Source of the DNA: Actinoplanes sp. KI2
Lineage (GTDB): Bacteria > Actinomycetota > Actinomycetes > Mycobacteriales > Micromonosporaceae
NCBI RefSeq assembly: GCF_025630775.1
Contig: NZ_JAOSZE010000043.1
Location: 1-64,000, forward strand
DNA: 64,000 nucleotides
Direction: 5' to 3'
Made by a program: the position numbers and the translations under genes. Below are positions 42,856 through 51,274 of this stretch, piece after piece. The notes under the pieces are model-generated. The model saw only the letters and a list, made by a program, of their open reading frames with translations, had not been told where the DNA came from and made no database searches. Each line of letters opens with the position of its first letter. Position 1 is the stretch's first letter.

Positions 42856-43863
42856 GGTGCCGAGGCCGGAGACCGCGTCGATGGTCAGGCCGCCCGAGTC
42901 GTTGTCGCCCCCGCCGGCGCGCAGCGTCGTGTTGCGATCGATGCCGTCGGTCTCGTCGCCGTTGAGGATCACCCGGCCGCCGCCGTCGCGCAGCAGCGCC
43001 TTGACCGGCACGCGCACCGGCGTGGTGATCCGCCAGGTGTTCACACCGCCGACCATCCGGATCGGCAGCGTCTCGTCCGGCGTCGGCAGCGCCATACTGA
43101 TCCGGGCCACGCCGCCGATCAGGTCGATCCGCCGGATCCAGCCCTTGGCCAGCGCGAAGTTCTCCTCGCGAGCGCCGCCGGTCATCCGCACCGACCAGGT
43201 GACCTTGCTGTTCAACCGCACGTCGAGCCGGCCGGAGCCGTTCTTGTCGACGGCCTGCGCGGTCAGCTGCATGCTGCTGCCGTCGCGGGTCAGACGCGTC
43301 TTGAGTCCGCTGCCGGCGGGCGTGCTGACCCGTACCGGATCGGTTCCGATCGCGGCGACCGTGACGTTGATGACGGCCACATCGGACGCCAGCTCGAACG
43401 TGCCGGAGGTGAACGGCAGCGTCGCGGGCGGTGCGGTCGTGCCGGTCGACGGCGCGGCGCTCCCGGTGGCCGTCGCCGAGGCGGATGCCGGGGCCGGCGC
43501 GATCGACACCGGCGGGCTGGGCGCCGGCTCGGAGGCCGCGGCCGAGGGCTGGGGGGCGCCGGCCACCGGGGTGGCGGTGTCGCGCTGCACCAGCCGGGTC
43601 AGCACCACCACGCTGCCGCCCAGGAACACCATCGTGGCCAGGGCGCCGAGCAGCAGCCGCAGGCCCTTGCGGGCCGGCGGGGGCGGCGGGCTGATCAGGC
43701 GTTGCGGTTGCGGATCTTGCGGGTACGCCGGGGGAGCGGCCGTCGCTCGGTTGTCGGTGTCGGGGTAGTAGTCGGCCTGCGGGCTCATCCGATGTGGAGC
43801 GTCTGGCCAGTAATCGGAGATGCGCGGCCACTCGGCGGTGTTGGGTAGGTCGGAGGCGTCCAC
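42823..43863 (-). CDS. Membrane-anchored protein with beta-rich extracellular domain
   Basis: 346 aa from GTG 43863 (GAGGAG 8 bp upstream). Cytoplasmic Pro/Tyr-rich N-terminus (about 1-60), one transmembrane helix (about 64-88, LRLLLGALATMVFLGGSVVV), a Ser/Ala/Pro linker and a beta-rich C-terminal domain (LPFTSGTFELASDVAVINVT through about 340). Family not recognised. Its C-terminus TLIVAPAAGTG is encoded in copy 2 of the junction duplication. Confidence 0.7.
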   Translation of the reverse strand: MDASDLPNTAEWPRISDYWPDAPHRMSPQADYYPDTDNRATAAPPAYPQDPQPQRLISPPPPPARKGLRLLLGALATMVFLGGSVVVLTRLVQRDTATPVAGAPQPSAAASEPAPSPPVSIAPAPASASATATGSAAPSTGTTAPPATLPFTSGTFELASDVAVINVTVAAIGTDPVRVSTPAGSGLKTRLTRDGSSMQLTAQAVDKNGSGRLDVRLNSKVTWSVRMTGGAREENFALAKGWIRRIDLIGGVARISMALPTPDETLPIRMVGGVNTWRITTPVRVPVKALLRDGGGRVILNGDETDGIDRNTTLRAGGGDNDSGGLTIDAVSGLGTLIVAPAAGTG

Positions 43864-44072
43864 GCGATCGTCTCCTCGAGTGCGGCTACGGATGGCGTCG
43901 ACTGGCAATACGCAGCGCACCCGGCCGGGAGTTCATTTTCTCGCCACGGACTCGGGAAGACGGCCAAAGAAGGGCTTAAATCTCACTCTTGCCCTTCGTG
44001 CCCTTCGCCGCAAGAATGCCTTTTCGAGAGTTTAAGAGTGCCTTAGGCGACGGCCGTAGGAGCGGATGCTAC

Positions 44073-44864
44073 ATGCGTCACGACAGCTATCGGAGCGTCG
44101 CCTATCGCGCCCTTCCGTCCGGTCCCGCCGCGGCTCAGGCCGCCCGGGCGCGGCGGGTGCTCGTGGCGTGCGCGCTCGCCGTGGCGTCCGGGGTGGCCGC
44201 CCTGCTGACGTTTCTCTACCCGCCCGGCGATCCCGCCGGGCCGGAGCAGGTGGTGCAACAGCTCATCAACCCGCCGGTGGACTGGATCCCGTCCCCGCCG
44301 GTGTCGGTGCTCCCGGCGCCGAGCAGCAGTTTCACCACGGCTCCGGTGGACGCCGGTCCGACCCGAAGCCGCGCCACGCCGCGGACGACGTCGGCGTCGA
44401 CGTCCCCGAAGCCGTCCGCACAGCCGGCCCCGGCGGCCGAGCTGAAGGTGGGCGCGACGGTCGGCCTGGCGGTCGCGGCGGCACCGGACTACCGGGTGCG
44501 GCACCGCGACTTCATCGGCCGGGTGGACCGGTTCGGATCGGGCACCGACGCTCGGGAACGCGCGGATTCCCAATTCGTGGTCCGAAACGGACTCGGCCGG
44601 GACGGCTGCATTTCGCTCGAATCAGTAAACCTTCCGGGCTATTTCCTGCGGCACCGGGACTTCGTTCTCCGGCTCGACCGGCGCGACCGATCGGAATTGT
44701 TCGCCCAGGACGCCACCTTCTGCACGGCGCCGGCCCGCGGCGGGACCGCCTTCGTTCTGGAATCGATCAATTATCCGGGGCGGGCGCTGGTCGTGCACCG
44801 GGACTACGTCATCTACCTCGACACGGGCCAGGGTACGGCGTTCGTTGTGCGCTCGCCGGTCTAG
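44073..44864 (+). CDS. Membrane-anchored AbfB/CBM42-like protein
   Basis: 263 aa from ATG 44073 (AGGAG upstream). One N-terminal transmembrane segment (about 30-50), a Pro/Ser/Thr-rich linker (to about 125), then a beta-trefoil AbfB-type domain with three RHRDF-like repeats (VRHRDFIGRVDRF, LRHRDFVLRLDRR, VVHRDYVIYLDTG). CBM42 binds arabinofuranose side chains; here there is no catalytic domain, so it is probably a surface lectin. Divergent from the 42823-43863 gene. Confidence 0.82.
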   Translation: MRHDSYRSVAYRALPSGPAAAQAARARRVLVACALAVASGVAALLTFLYPPGDPAGPEQVVQQLINPPVDWIPSPPVSVLPAPSSSFTTAPVDAGPTRSRATPRTTSASTSPKPSAQPAPAAELKVGATVGLAVAAAPDYRVRHRDFIGRVDRFGSGTDARERADSQFVVRNGLGRDGCISLESVNLPGYFLRHRDFVLRLDRRDRSELFAQDATFCTAPARGGTAFVLESINYPGRALVVHRDYVIYLDTGQGTAFVVRSPV

Positions 44865-44875
44865 ATTTACCGGTC

Positions 44876-45157
44876 ATGACTGACCTTCTGCTGGCCGTCG
44901 TGGTGGAGATGCGGGACGGCGCCGTCGCGGCCGGGCAGCGGTACGAGGACGAGGTGCTCGGGCTGCTCGGCCGGCACGGCGGGACGCTGGAGCGGCGCCT
45001 GCGCAGCGGTGACGGTGCCACCGAGGTGCAGCTCATACGGTTCGGCGCGGCGGCCGGGCTGGAGGACTTTCTGGCCGATCCGGATCGGCTTGCGCTGCGG
45101 GCCGCGGTCGGCGAGGACGCGCCGGCCGCGCGCGTCGTCGAGGTGCGCGACGTGTAG
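44876..45157 (+). CDS. Small dimeric alpha/beta-barrel-like protein
   Basis: 93 aa. Ferredoxin-like strand-helix pattern (LLLAVVVEMRDGAVAAGQRY, EVQLIRFGAAAGLEDFLADP) as in DUF1330, YciI or ABM proteins. It starts 11 bp after the AbfB-like gene. No catalytic residue identified; role unknown. Confidence 0.65.
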   Translation: MTDLLLAVVVEMRDGAVAAGQRYEDEVLGLLGRHGGTLERRLRSGDGATEVQLIRFGAAAGLEDFLADPDRLALRAAVGEDAPAARVVEVRDV

Positions 45158-45179
45158 CGCGACCGGCGATGCGTACCGT

Positions 45180-46190
45180 CTAGGCTCCTGCCTGCTCCAG
45201 GCGGTTCAGCTGCTCCTCGGTCAGCTTGACGTCCAGCGCGGGCAGGGCGTTCTCGAACTGCTCCGGCGTGCGCGGGCCGATCAGCGGGATGACACGGGGG
45301 CCGGTCTGGTGCAGCAGCCAGGCCAGGACCAGCTGGTTCGGGGTGACGCCGGCCTCGGCGGCCACCTCGGTGACCGCGGCCAGGCGGGCGTCGGCGTCGG
45401 GCCCGGCGTAGCTGTCCATCATCCAGTGGCTCGCACGCTTCTCGGGGCTGTCGTAGATGCCCTTCACGATCGGCGAGTAGGCGACCAGCGTCTGATCGTC
45501 GTTGTCCCGCAGGTAGTCCAGCTGCTCGGCGTCCACGATGGAAGCCGAGGCCAGGCCGGCCCGCGGGCGCAGGTAGCTGTGCTGCTGCTGGACGGCGACC
45601 GGGAGCGGCCAGCCGTTGCGCGCGCACAGTCCGCGGATGCGCTCCAGGCGCCAGGTGCGCACGTTCGACCAGCCCAGGTAGCGAACCTTGCCCTGCTGGA
45701 CGAAACCGGCCAGCGCCTCGAGCGTCTCCTCGGGCGGGGTGGCCCGGTCGTCGACGTGAATGTAGTAGAGGTCGACGTGGTCGGTGCCGAGCCGGCGCAG
45801 GCTGCCGTCGAGGGCGTCGCGCAGGGTCTTCGCACCGGCGCCGGCGAAGGTGCGACGGGCCAGCTCCCAGTTGGCGGTGCCGTCCTCGGCCCACAGGTCG
45901 GGGGAGTAGTGCGGCAGCGCGCTGCCCTTGGTGGCGAGGAAGACCCGGTCCCGCTTGCCGCCGTCGCGCATCCAGCGGCCGAGCAGTTCCTCGCTGTCGC
46001 CGCCGCGGCCGCCCTTGCGGGCCCACCATTCGTAGCAGTCGGCGGTGTCGATGAACGAGCCACCCACCTCCAGGTACCGGTCGAGGATCCGGATCGAGTC
46101 CGATTCGCCGGTGGCGTTCCCCATCTGCATAGCGCCCAGGGCGAGCTGGCTGACCTGCCGGCCGGTGCGGCCGAGTTCGATCGTCTGCAT
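45180..46190 (-). CDS. Aldo/keto reductase
   Basis: 336 aa. AKR fold: GGSFIDTADCYEWW (catalytic Asp and Tyr), HVDLYYIHVDDR (Lys/His region; the Lys strand reads VFLATKGSA), LGWSNVRTWRL, and the cofactor segment VIPLIGPRTPEQFENAL. NADPH-dependent carbonyl reductase. Two residues set this off from classic AKR11/12 proteins only slightly. Its promoter has a MerR-type 19-bp spacer, so expression should be induced by a small ligand or redox signal. Leaderless mRNA likely. Confidence 0.88.
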   Translation of the reverse strand: MQTIELGRTGRQVSQLALGAMQMGNATGESDSIRILDRYLEVGGSFIDTADCYEWWARKGGRGGDSEELLGRWMRDGGKRDRVFLATKGSALPHYSPDLWAEDGTANWELARRTFAGAGAKTLRDALDGSLRRLGTDHVDLYYIHVDDRATPPEETLEALAGFVQQGKVRYLGWSNVRTWRLERIRGLCARNGWPLPVAVQQQHSYLRPRAGLASASIVDAEQLDYLRDNDDQTLVAYSPIVKGIYDSPEKRASHWMMDSYAGPDADARLAAVTEVAAEAGVTPNQLVLAWLLHQTGPRVIPLIGPRTPEQFENALPALDVKLTEEQLNRLEQAGA

Positions 46191-46197
46191 GACGACG

Positions 46198-46228
46198 ACG
46201 CTATTTCCTGGAGTGCGCTCCAGGTCAA
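46198..46228 (-). promoter_or_regulatory. MerR-type promoter of aldo/keto reductase
   Basis: On the minus strand: -35 TTGACC (46223-46228), a 19-bp spacer holding the dyad CCTGGAG CGCA CTCCAGG (46207-46224), and -10 TAGCGT (46198-46203). Over-long spacer plus centred dyad is the MerR-family signature. The start codon begins 8 bp after the -10. Confidence 0.8.
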
Positions 46229-46273
46229 GCGCCAGTGTGCGTGGGTCCGGACGGTTCGGGGTATGTCGATGGC

Positions 46274-47839
46274 ATGACCACCGCCGGGCCGGGACTGGTG
46301 GCCGGGCGGTATCGGGTGACCGAATCGCTCGGCGAGGGCGGCATGGGCCGGGTCTGGCGGGCCCGGGACGTGGTGCTGGACCGCGACGTGGCGGTCAAGG
46401 AGGTCGTGCTCCCCGCCGAGCTGCTCGCGCGCGAACGGGATGCGCTGCGCCGGCGGACGCTGCGCGAGGCGCGGGCGGCGGCGCGGCTGACGCATCCGAA
46501 CGTGGCGCGGGTGTTCGACGTCTTCGAGGTCGACGAGCACCCATGGATCGTTCTCGAGCACGTCCCGTCGCGGTCGCTGCAGGAGGTGCTGGACGCGGAG
46601 GGGTCGCTCGAACCGCGGCGGGTGGCGCAGATCGGGCTGGCGCTGCTCGATGCGCTGCGGGCGGCGCACCGGGCCGGGGTGCTGCACCGGGACGTGAAAC
46701 CGTCCAATGTGCTGCTGGCCGCGGACGGCCGGGTGGTGCTGACCGACTTCGGGATCGCGACGATCGAGGAGGACGGCGGCACCACCAGCTCCGATCTGCT
46801 GCTCGGGTCGCCGCAGTACATGGCGCCGGAGCGGGCGCTGCGCGGAGAGTCGGTGGCGGCCTCGGATCTGTGGTCACTCGGGGCGACGTTGTACGCGGCG
46901 GTGGAGGGGCGGCCGCCATATCAGCGGCCATCGGCGGTGGGGACGTTGATGGCGCTGGCGGCGGAGGAGCCGGAGGCGCCGCGGCAGGCCGGTGTGCTGG
47001 GAGCAGTGCTGGCGGGGCTGCTGCGCAAGGATCCGGAGCGCCGCATCGATGCGGACGAGGCGGGGCGACTGCTGCGGGCCGCCGCGGCGCCGGTCGAGGA
47101 ATCGTCCGCCGTCGTCCGCTCGTGGCTGCGGCGCTGGCGGTGGGTGCTCGCGCTGTCGGTGACGCTTCTGATCGTCGCCGGCACGGTCGTCGTCCTGGCG
47201 GCCACCGCGGAGCGCGCGGGGAACGGCGAGCGCGCGGGGAACGGTGAGCAAGCGGGGAACGGTGAGCGAGCGGGGACCGGGCTGGCACCGTCCGCCGGGC
47301 CGACCGAAGCGACGTCCCCGAGCCCATCGGTCACCCCGTCGGTCCCCTCCTCGGCCGCGGCGCGTCCGGATGCGAGCTCGGGCAGCCGGGTGACCCTGCC
47401 CGCCGTGCCGAGCGGATGGACCGACTACCGCGATCCGACCGGGTTCTCGGTGTACGTGCCGAAGGGGTGGACCAGATCGCGGGAGGGGTCGATCGTGTAC
47501 TTCCGCGGCGCGGGCCGGGTCCTCGGCATCGATCAGACCACGCACCCGAACATGAACCCGGTCGCGGACTGGCGGGGCAAGGCGGACTACCGCGTCGCGC
47601 ACGGTGACTTCCCGGGATACCACGAGGTCCACATCGTGGCGGTCAACTACTTCGTCAAGGCCGCGGACTGGGAGTTCACCTTCGACGGGTCGCACGCCCG
47701 GCAGCACGTCAACAACCGCGGCGTGGTGGTGAACGATCATCAGGCGTACGGAATCTATTGGCAGACGCCGGATTCGTCGTGGGGCGACGCGTACCCGGAC
47801 CTGCAGTTGGTCTTCCGTAGTTTCCGGCCCCGGCCCTGA
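46274..47839 (+). CDS. Transmembrane Ser/Thr protein kinase
   Basis: 521 aa. Hanks kinase domain 10-270: GEGGMGRVW, VAVKEVVLP (Lys), VLHRDVKPSNVLL (catalytic Asp), LTDFGIATIEEDGG (DFG), QYMAPERALRG (APE). One transmembrane helix about 298-320, then a linker of four ERAGNG-type hexapeptides from an 18-bp array, and a C-terminal extracellular domain of about 150 residues (FSVYVPKGWTRSREGSIVYF, VAVNYFVKAADWEFTFDGS) with no PASTA repeats. Senses an extracellular cue; substrates unknown. Confidence 0.92.
   Translation: MTTAGPGLVAGRYRVTESLGEGGMGRVWRARDVVLDRDVAVKEVVLPAELLARERDALRRRTLREARAAARLTHPNVARVFDVFEVDEHPWIVLEHVPSRSLQEVLDAEGSLEPRRVAQIGLALLDALRAAHRAGVLHRDVKPSNVLLAADGRVVLTDFGIATIEEDGGTTSSDLLLGSPQYMAPERALRGESVAASDLWSLGATLYAAVEGRPPYQRPSAVGTLMALAAEEPEAPRQAGVLGAVLAGLLRKDPERRIDADEAGRLLRAAAAPVEESSAVVRSWLRRWRWVLALSVTLLIVAGTVVVLAATAERAGNGERAGNGEQAGNGERAGTGLAPSAGPTEATSPSPSVTPSVPSSAAARPDASSGSRVTLPAVPSGWTDYRDPTGFSVYVPKGWTRSREGSIVYFRGAGRVLGIDQTTHPNMNPVADWRGKADYRVAHGDFPGYHEVHIVAVNYFVKAADWEFTFDGSHARQHVNNRGVVVNDHQAYGIYWQTPDSSWGDAYPDLQLVFRSFRPRP
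47210..47281. repeat. 18-bp x4 in-frame repeat in kinase linker
   Basis: Units at 47210, 47228, 47246 and 47264 (GAGCGCGCGGGGAACGG core). Encodes four ERAGNG-like hexapeptides just outside the membrane helix. Confidence 0.9.
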
Positions 47840-47849
47840 CCAGGCAGAA

Positions 47850-47863
47850 TAGCCGAGCGGCTA
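47850..47863. promoter_or_regulatory. Candidate TetR operator
   Basis: TAGCCG AG CGGCTA, a perfect 6-bp-arm palindrome 30 bp upstream of the TetR ATG. It could alternatively help terminate the kinase transcript. Confidence 0.5.
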
Positions 47864-47893
47864 GGTGCCCGCATTACCCGGTAGCATCCCGGA

Positions 47894-48442
47894 ATGCACG
47901 AGAACCGGCCCGGCACGGCCCGCGAGCGGTTGCTCGCCGCGGCGCTCGACCTGTTTGCCGAGCACGGGGTGAGCGGCACGTCGCTGCAGATGATCGCCGA
48001 CCGGCTCGGCGTCACCAAGGCGGCCGTCTACCACCAGTTCCAGTCCAAGGACGACATCGTGCTCGCAGTGATCCATCCGGCGCTCGAGCGGCTCGGGCCG
48101 CTCGCCGACCACGCCGAGGCGCAGCGGGGGCAGACCGCCCGCCGGGAGACGGTGCTGGCCGGGATCGTCGACCTGGTCGTGGACGAGCGCAAGGTGACGA
48201 CCACGCTCAGCTTCGATCCGGTCGTGAAACGCCTCGTCAGCGCGCATCCGGCGCTGCGCTCGCTGCACCGCATCCGGCAGCTGCTCGGCGGCAGCGCGCC
48301 CGACCCGGGCAGCCGGGTGCGGATAGCGGTGCTGAGCGGCGGGCTGATCATGGCGGGGGCCGACCCGGCGGTGAAGGGCCTCGACGACGAGGACTTCCGC
48401 GACCACCTGCTGGCGGCGGCCCGCCGCATCCTGAAAGGCTGA
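47894..48442 (+). CDS. TetR-family regulator
   Basis: 182 aa. N-terminal TetR HTH (RERLLAAALDLFAEHGVSGT, LQMIADRLGVTKAAVYHQFQ, SKDDIVLAVI), then a divergent helical ligand domain. Final residues RRILKG begin a 25-bp tandem array that continues past the stop. Target unknown; the next gene on the strand is the ferric-reductase operon 262 bp downstream. Confidence 0.88.
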   Translation: MHENRPGTARERLLAAALDLFAEHGVSGTSLQMIADRLGVTKAAVYHQFQSKDDIVLAVIHPALERLGPLADHAEAQRGQTARRETVLAGIVDLVVDERKVTTTLSFDPVVKRLVSAHPALRSLHRIRQLLGGSAPDPGSRVRIAVLSGGLIMAGADPAVKGLDDEDFRDHLLAAARRILKG

Positions 48443-48577
48443 CCGGGGCGCGATCCTGAAAGGCTGACCGGGGCGCGATCCTGAAAGGCTGACCGGGGCG
48501 CGATCCTGAAAGGCTGACCGGGGCGCGATCCTCAAAGGCTGACCGCGGCGCGATCCTCAAAGGCTGACCGCGGCGCG
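48428..48577. repeat. 25-bp x6 tandem array starting in the TetR gene
   Basis: Units at 48428, 48453, 48478, 48503, 48528 and 48553. Units 1-4 read ATCCTGAAAGGCTGACCGGG...; units 5-6 share two changes (CTCAAA, CCGCGG). Unit 1 contains the last four TetR codons and its stop, so every unit is a copy of the gene's 3' end. Confidence 0.97.
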
Positions 48578-48642
48578 CCGAGCCGCTGATCGGGAAGTGC
48601 GCGGGCCGAGTGCAGCACCCCGCCCACCCGGTCATTTTCGCG

Positions 48643-48660
48643 CTCTTAGCCAACTCTTAG
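48643..48660 (+). promoter_or_regulatory. OmpR/PhoP-type direct repeat upstream of flavin-redox operon
   Basis: CTCTTAG (48643-48649) and CTCTTAG (48654-48660) repeat with an 11-bp period, the spacing bound by OmpR-family response regulators. The operon encodes such a regulator (50570-51274), so autoregulation is plausible. Confidence 0.6.
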
Positions 48661-48704
48661 GGAAGCGTGCGGCACCTTTAACCTGCGCCGTCGATGGTAG
48701 GAGC

Positions 48705-50081
48705 ATGTCCATCGCGTCGCCGCCGATCGTCCGCCGTGCTCCGGCGGCTCCACGGTGGTGGGCGGATCTGGGTGGCCTGGCGGCCGGGACGTCGTTGCTG
48801 GTCGTGACGGCGCTCTGGGTGTCGGATGGCGGCGTGCAGGCGCTGTCGGACGGCAGCTTCGCGCTCGCCGCCGGCCAGATCACCGGGCTGTGGGCGGCCG
48901 ACCTGCTGTTGCTGCAGGTGCTGCTGATGGCCCGGGTGCCGATCGTGGAGCGCGCGTTCGGTCAGGATCGGCTGGCCCGGTGGCACCGGTGGGTCGGTTT
49001 CAGCTCGTTCTGGCTGATGGTGACGCATATTGTGCTCATCACGATCGGGTATGGCAGCCTCGTCCGGTTCGTCCAGACCTTCTGGGAGCTGACCGTCGAC
49101 TATCCGGGCATGCTGCTCGCGGTGGCCGGCAGCGCGCTGCTCGTCCTGGTCGTGGTGACCTCGCTGCGCGCGGCCCGTCGCAGGTTGCGCTACGAGTCGT
49201 GGCATCTGCTGCACCTGTACGCGTACCTGGGCGTCGGTCTGGCACTTCCGCATCAGCTCTGGACCGGTCAGGACTTTCTCGCCTCGCCGGCCGCCACGGT
49301 CTACTGGTGGACGCTCTACGCGGTGTCGGCGGGGGCGGTCGTCGCATACCGGATCGGCCTGCCCGCCTGGCGCAACTGGCGGCACCGCCTGGTCGTCTCC
49401 CATGTGGCCGTGGAGGGGCCGGGTCTCACCTCGGTCTACCTGAGCGGGCGGGAGCTCGATCGGCTGCCGGTGCGGGCCGGACAGTTCTTCCAGTGGCGGT
49501 TCCTGGACGGTCCTGGTTGGTCGCGATCGCATCCGTACTCGCTGAGCGCCACGCCGCACGGCGGCCTCCTGCGGATCACCGTGAAGGATCTGGGCGACGG
49601 CAGCGCCCGGGTGGCGAGGCTGTCACCGGGGACGAAGGCGCTGGTCGAGGGGCCGTACGGAAAGCTCACCAGCGAGACGTACGCCGGCGGCCCGGTCACC
49701 ATGCTCGCCTGCGGGATCGGCGTGACCCCGCTGCTGTCGCTGCTCGGCGAGCTGCCGTACGGGCCCGGCGAGGCGACGCTGATCTACCGGGCCCGCAGCG
49801 AGGCGGAGATCGCGTTCCGGTACGAGCTGGAGTGGTTCGCGGCGCGGCGCGGCGTCCGGGTGGTCTACCTGCTCGGCCGGCGCGCGCAGCGGGAGTCGTG
49901 GTTGCCGGCGCAGTACGCGGACCACGCGGACGCGGCGGCGCTGACCGAGATCGCGCCGTACGTGGCGCGGTCGGACGTGTACATCTGCGGGCCCGAGGTG
50001 TGGGCGGAGGCGGCCCGGGCGGCGGCGCGGCAGGCGGGGACGCCGGCCGAGCGGGTGCACACCGAACTGTTCTCGTGGTGA
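48705..50081 (+). CDS. Ferric-reductase-like transmembrane FAD/NAD oxidoreductase
   Basis: 458 aa. Six membrane helices (about 20-220) with heme-ligand His candidates in LARWHRWVGFSSFWLMVTH and ESWHLLHLYAYLGVGLALPHQ, then an FAD domain (RSHPYSLSATP, RITVKDLGDGSARVA) and an NAD(P)H domain (VTMLACGIGVTPLLSLL, VYICGPEVW). It passes electrons from cytosolic NAD(P)H through heme b to the outside. The FMN-binding protein encoded next is the probable acceptor. Confidence 0.88.
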   Translation: MSIASPPIVRRAPAAPRWWADLGGLAAGTSLLVVTALWVSDGGVQALSDGSFALAAGQITGLWAADLLLLQVLLMARVPIVERAFGQDRLARWHRWVGFSSFWLMVTHIVLITIGYGSLVRFVQTFWELTVDYPGMLLAVAGSALLVLVVVTSLRAARRRLRYESWHLLHLYAYLGVGLALPHQLWTGQDFLASPAATVYWWTLYAVSAGAVVAYRIGLPAWRNWRHRLVVSHVAVEGPGLTSVYLSGRELDRLPVRAGQFFQWRFLDGPGWSRSHPYSLSATPHGGLLRITVKDLGDGSARVARLSPGTKALVEGPYGKLTSETYAGGPVTMLACGIGVTPLLSLLGELPYGPGEATLIYRARSEAEIAFRYELEWFAARRGVRVVYLLGRRAQRESWLPAQYADHADAAALTEIAPYVARSDVYICGPEVWAEAARAAARQAGTPAERVHTELFSW

Positions 50082-50097
50082 AGACGGAAGGGACGAG

Positions 50098-50559
50098 ATG
50101 CGGCGGATAACACTGTGGCTGTTCTCCACGGTGGCGGCGGTGGTGTTGCTGTTCAGCTATCGGACCAGCTTGGCAGGGCCGTCCTCCGCCCCGGCTGTCG
50201 CCTCGGCGCCGCTGAACGCCGGTTCCGGCGGGGAGAGCGACGACGACGGGCCGGCGACCGGCGGCGCCTCGACGAGCGGCGGCAAGACGTACGCCGGGTC
50301 GGTCGCGCAGACCCGCTGGGGGCCGCTGCAGGTCAGCATCACCGTCTCGGGCGGAAAGATCACCGACGTGGCGGTGCCGACCTACCCGAGCAACAACGGC
50401 CGCGACGTGGAGATCAACTCGCAGGCGCTGCCGATCCTGCGCCAGGAGACCCTCGACCGGCAGAGCGCCGACATCGACGCGGTCTCCGGCGCTACCGTCA
50501 CCAGCGACGGCTACAAGGAGTCGCTGCAGTCCGCGCTGGACGCCGCGAACCTGAGGTGA
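50098..50559 (+). CDS. Extracytoplasmic FMN-binding domain protein
   Basis: 153 aa. N-terminal signal anchor (about 5-27), a Ser/Gly linker and an FMN_bind domain (about 65-150). The flavinylation motif DAVSGATVTSDGY is intact: Thr is the site where ApbE attaches FMN covalently in this family. ApbE is not in the window. Starts 16 bp after the ferric-reductase-like gene. Likely electron carrier on the outer face. Confidence 0.88.
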   Translation: MRRITLWLFSTVAAVVLLFSYRTSLAGPSSAPAVASAPLNAGSGGESDDDGPATGGASTSGGKTYAGSVAQTRWGPLQVSITVSGGKITDVAVPTYPSNNGRDVEINSQALPILRQETLDRQSADIDAVSGATVTSDGYKESLQSALDAANLR

Positions 50560-50569
50560 GAGGGGACCC

Positions 50570-51274
50570 GTGCGGATCCTGGTGGTGGAGGACGACGCGG
50601 CGGTGCGTGACTCGCTCGCTCGTACCCTGCGGTTCGAGGGCCACCGGGTGGACACGGCCGCCGACGGGGTCGAGGCGCTCGACGCGGTGCGGGAGGCCGA
50701 GCCGGACGCGATGATCCTCGACGTCAGCATGCCGCGGCTCGACGGCCTGCAGACGTGCCGCCTGCTACGCGCCGACGGCGTCGTCCTGCCGATCCTGATG
50801 CTCACCGCCCGCGACAGCGTGGGCGACCGGGTGGCCGGGCTGGACGCGGGCGCCGACGACTACCTGGTCAAACCGTTCGCGTTGCAGGAGTTGCTGGCCC
50901 GGCTGCGGGCGCTGCTGCGGCGCTCGGTGCTGACCGCGCCGCCGGGTCCGTCGGAGCCGGCCGGCGACGACTGGCTGACCTTCGCCGACGTACGCCTCGA
51001 CCCGACCACCCGGGAGGTGTGGCGCGGGGCGCGGGCGCTGCGGCTGACCCGCACCGAGTTCGCGATTCTCGAGGCGTTCCTGCGGCACCCGCGGCAGGTG
51101 CTGACCCGGGCGGCGCTGTTCGAGCAGGTGTGGGGGTACGACTTCGGCGAGTCCTCCAACAGCATCCACGTCTACCTGGGATATCTGCGGCGCAAGCTGG
51201 AGGCGGAGGGCGAGCCGCGGCTGTTGCACACCGTTCGCGGGGTGGGTTTCGCGCTGCGGGAGGAGCCGCTGTGA
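50570..51274 (+). CDS. OmpR-family response regulator
   Basis: 234 aa. Receiver 1-115 with DD pair (VVEDDAAVRDS), phospho-Asp in MILDVSMPRLDG, Thr in MLTARDS and Lys in LVKPFALQELLARL; winged helix 140-230 (LTRTEFAILEAFLRHPRQVL, SSNSIHVYLGYLRRKLE). GTG start. Coupled to the histidine kinase by a GTGA overlap. Probably controls its own operon via the 11-bp repeats at 48643. Confidence 0.93.
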   Translation: MRILVVEDDAAVRDSLARTLRFEGHRVDTAADGVEALDAVREAEPDAMILDVSMPRLDGLQTCRLLRADGVVLPILMLTARDSVGDRVAGLDAGADDYLVKPFALQELLARLRALLRRSVLTAPPGPSEPAGDDWLTFADVRLDPTTREVWRGARALRLTRTEFAILEAFLRHPRQVLTRAALFEQVWGYDFGESSNSIHVYLGYLRRKLEAEGEPRLLHTVRGVGFALREEPL

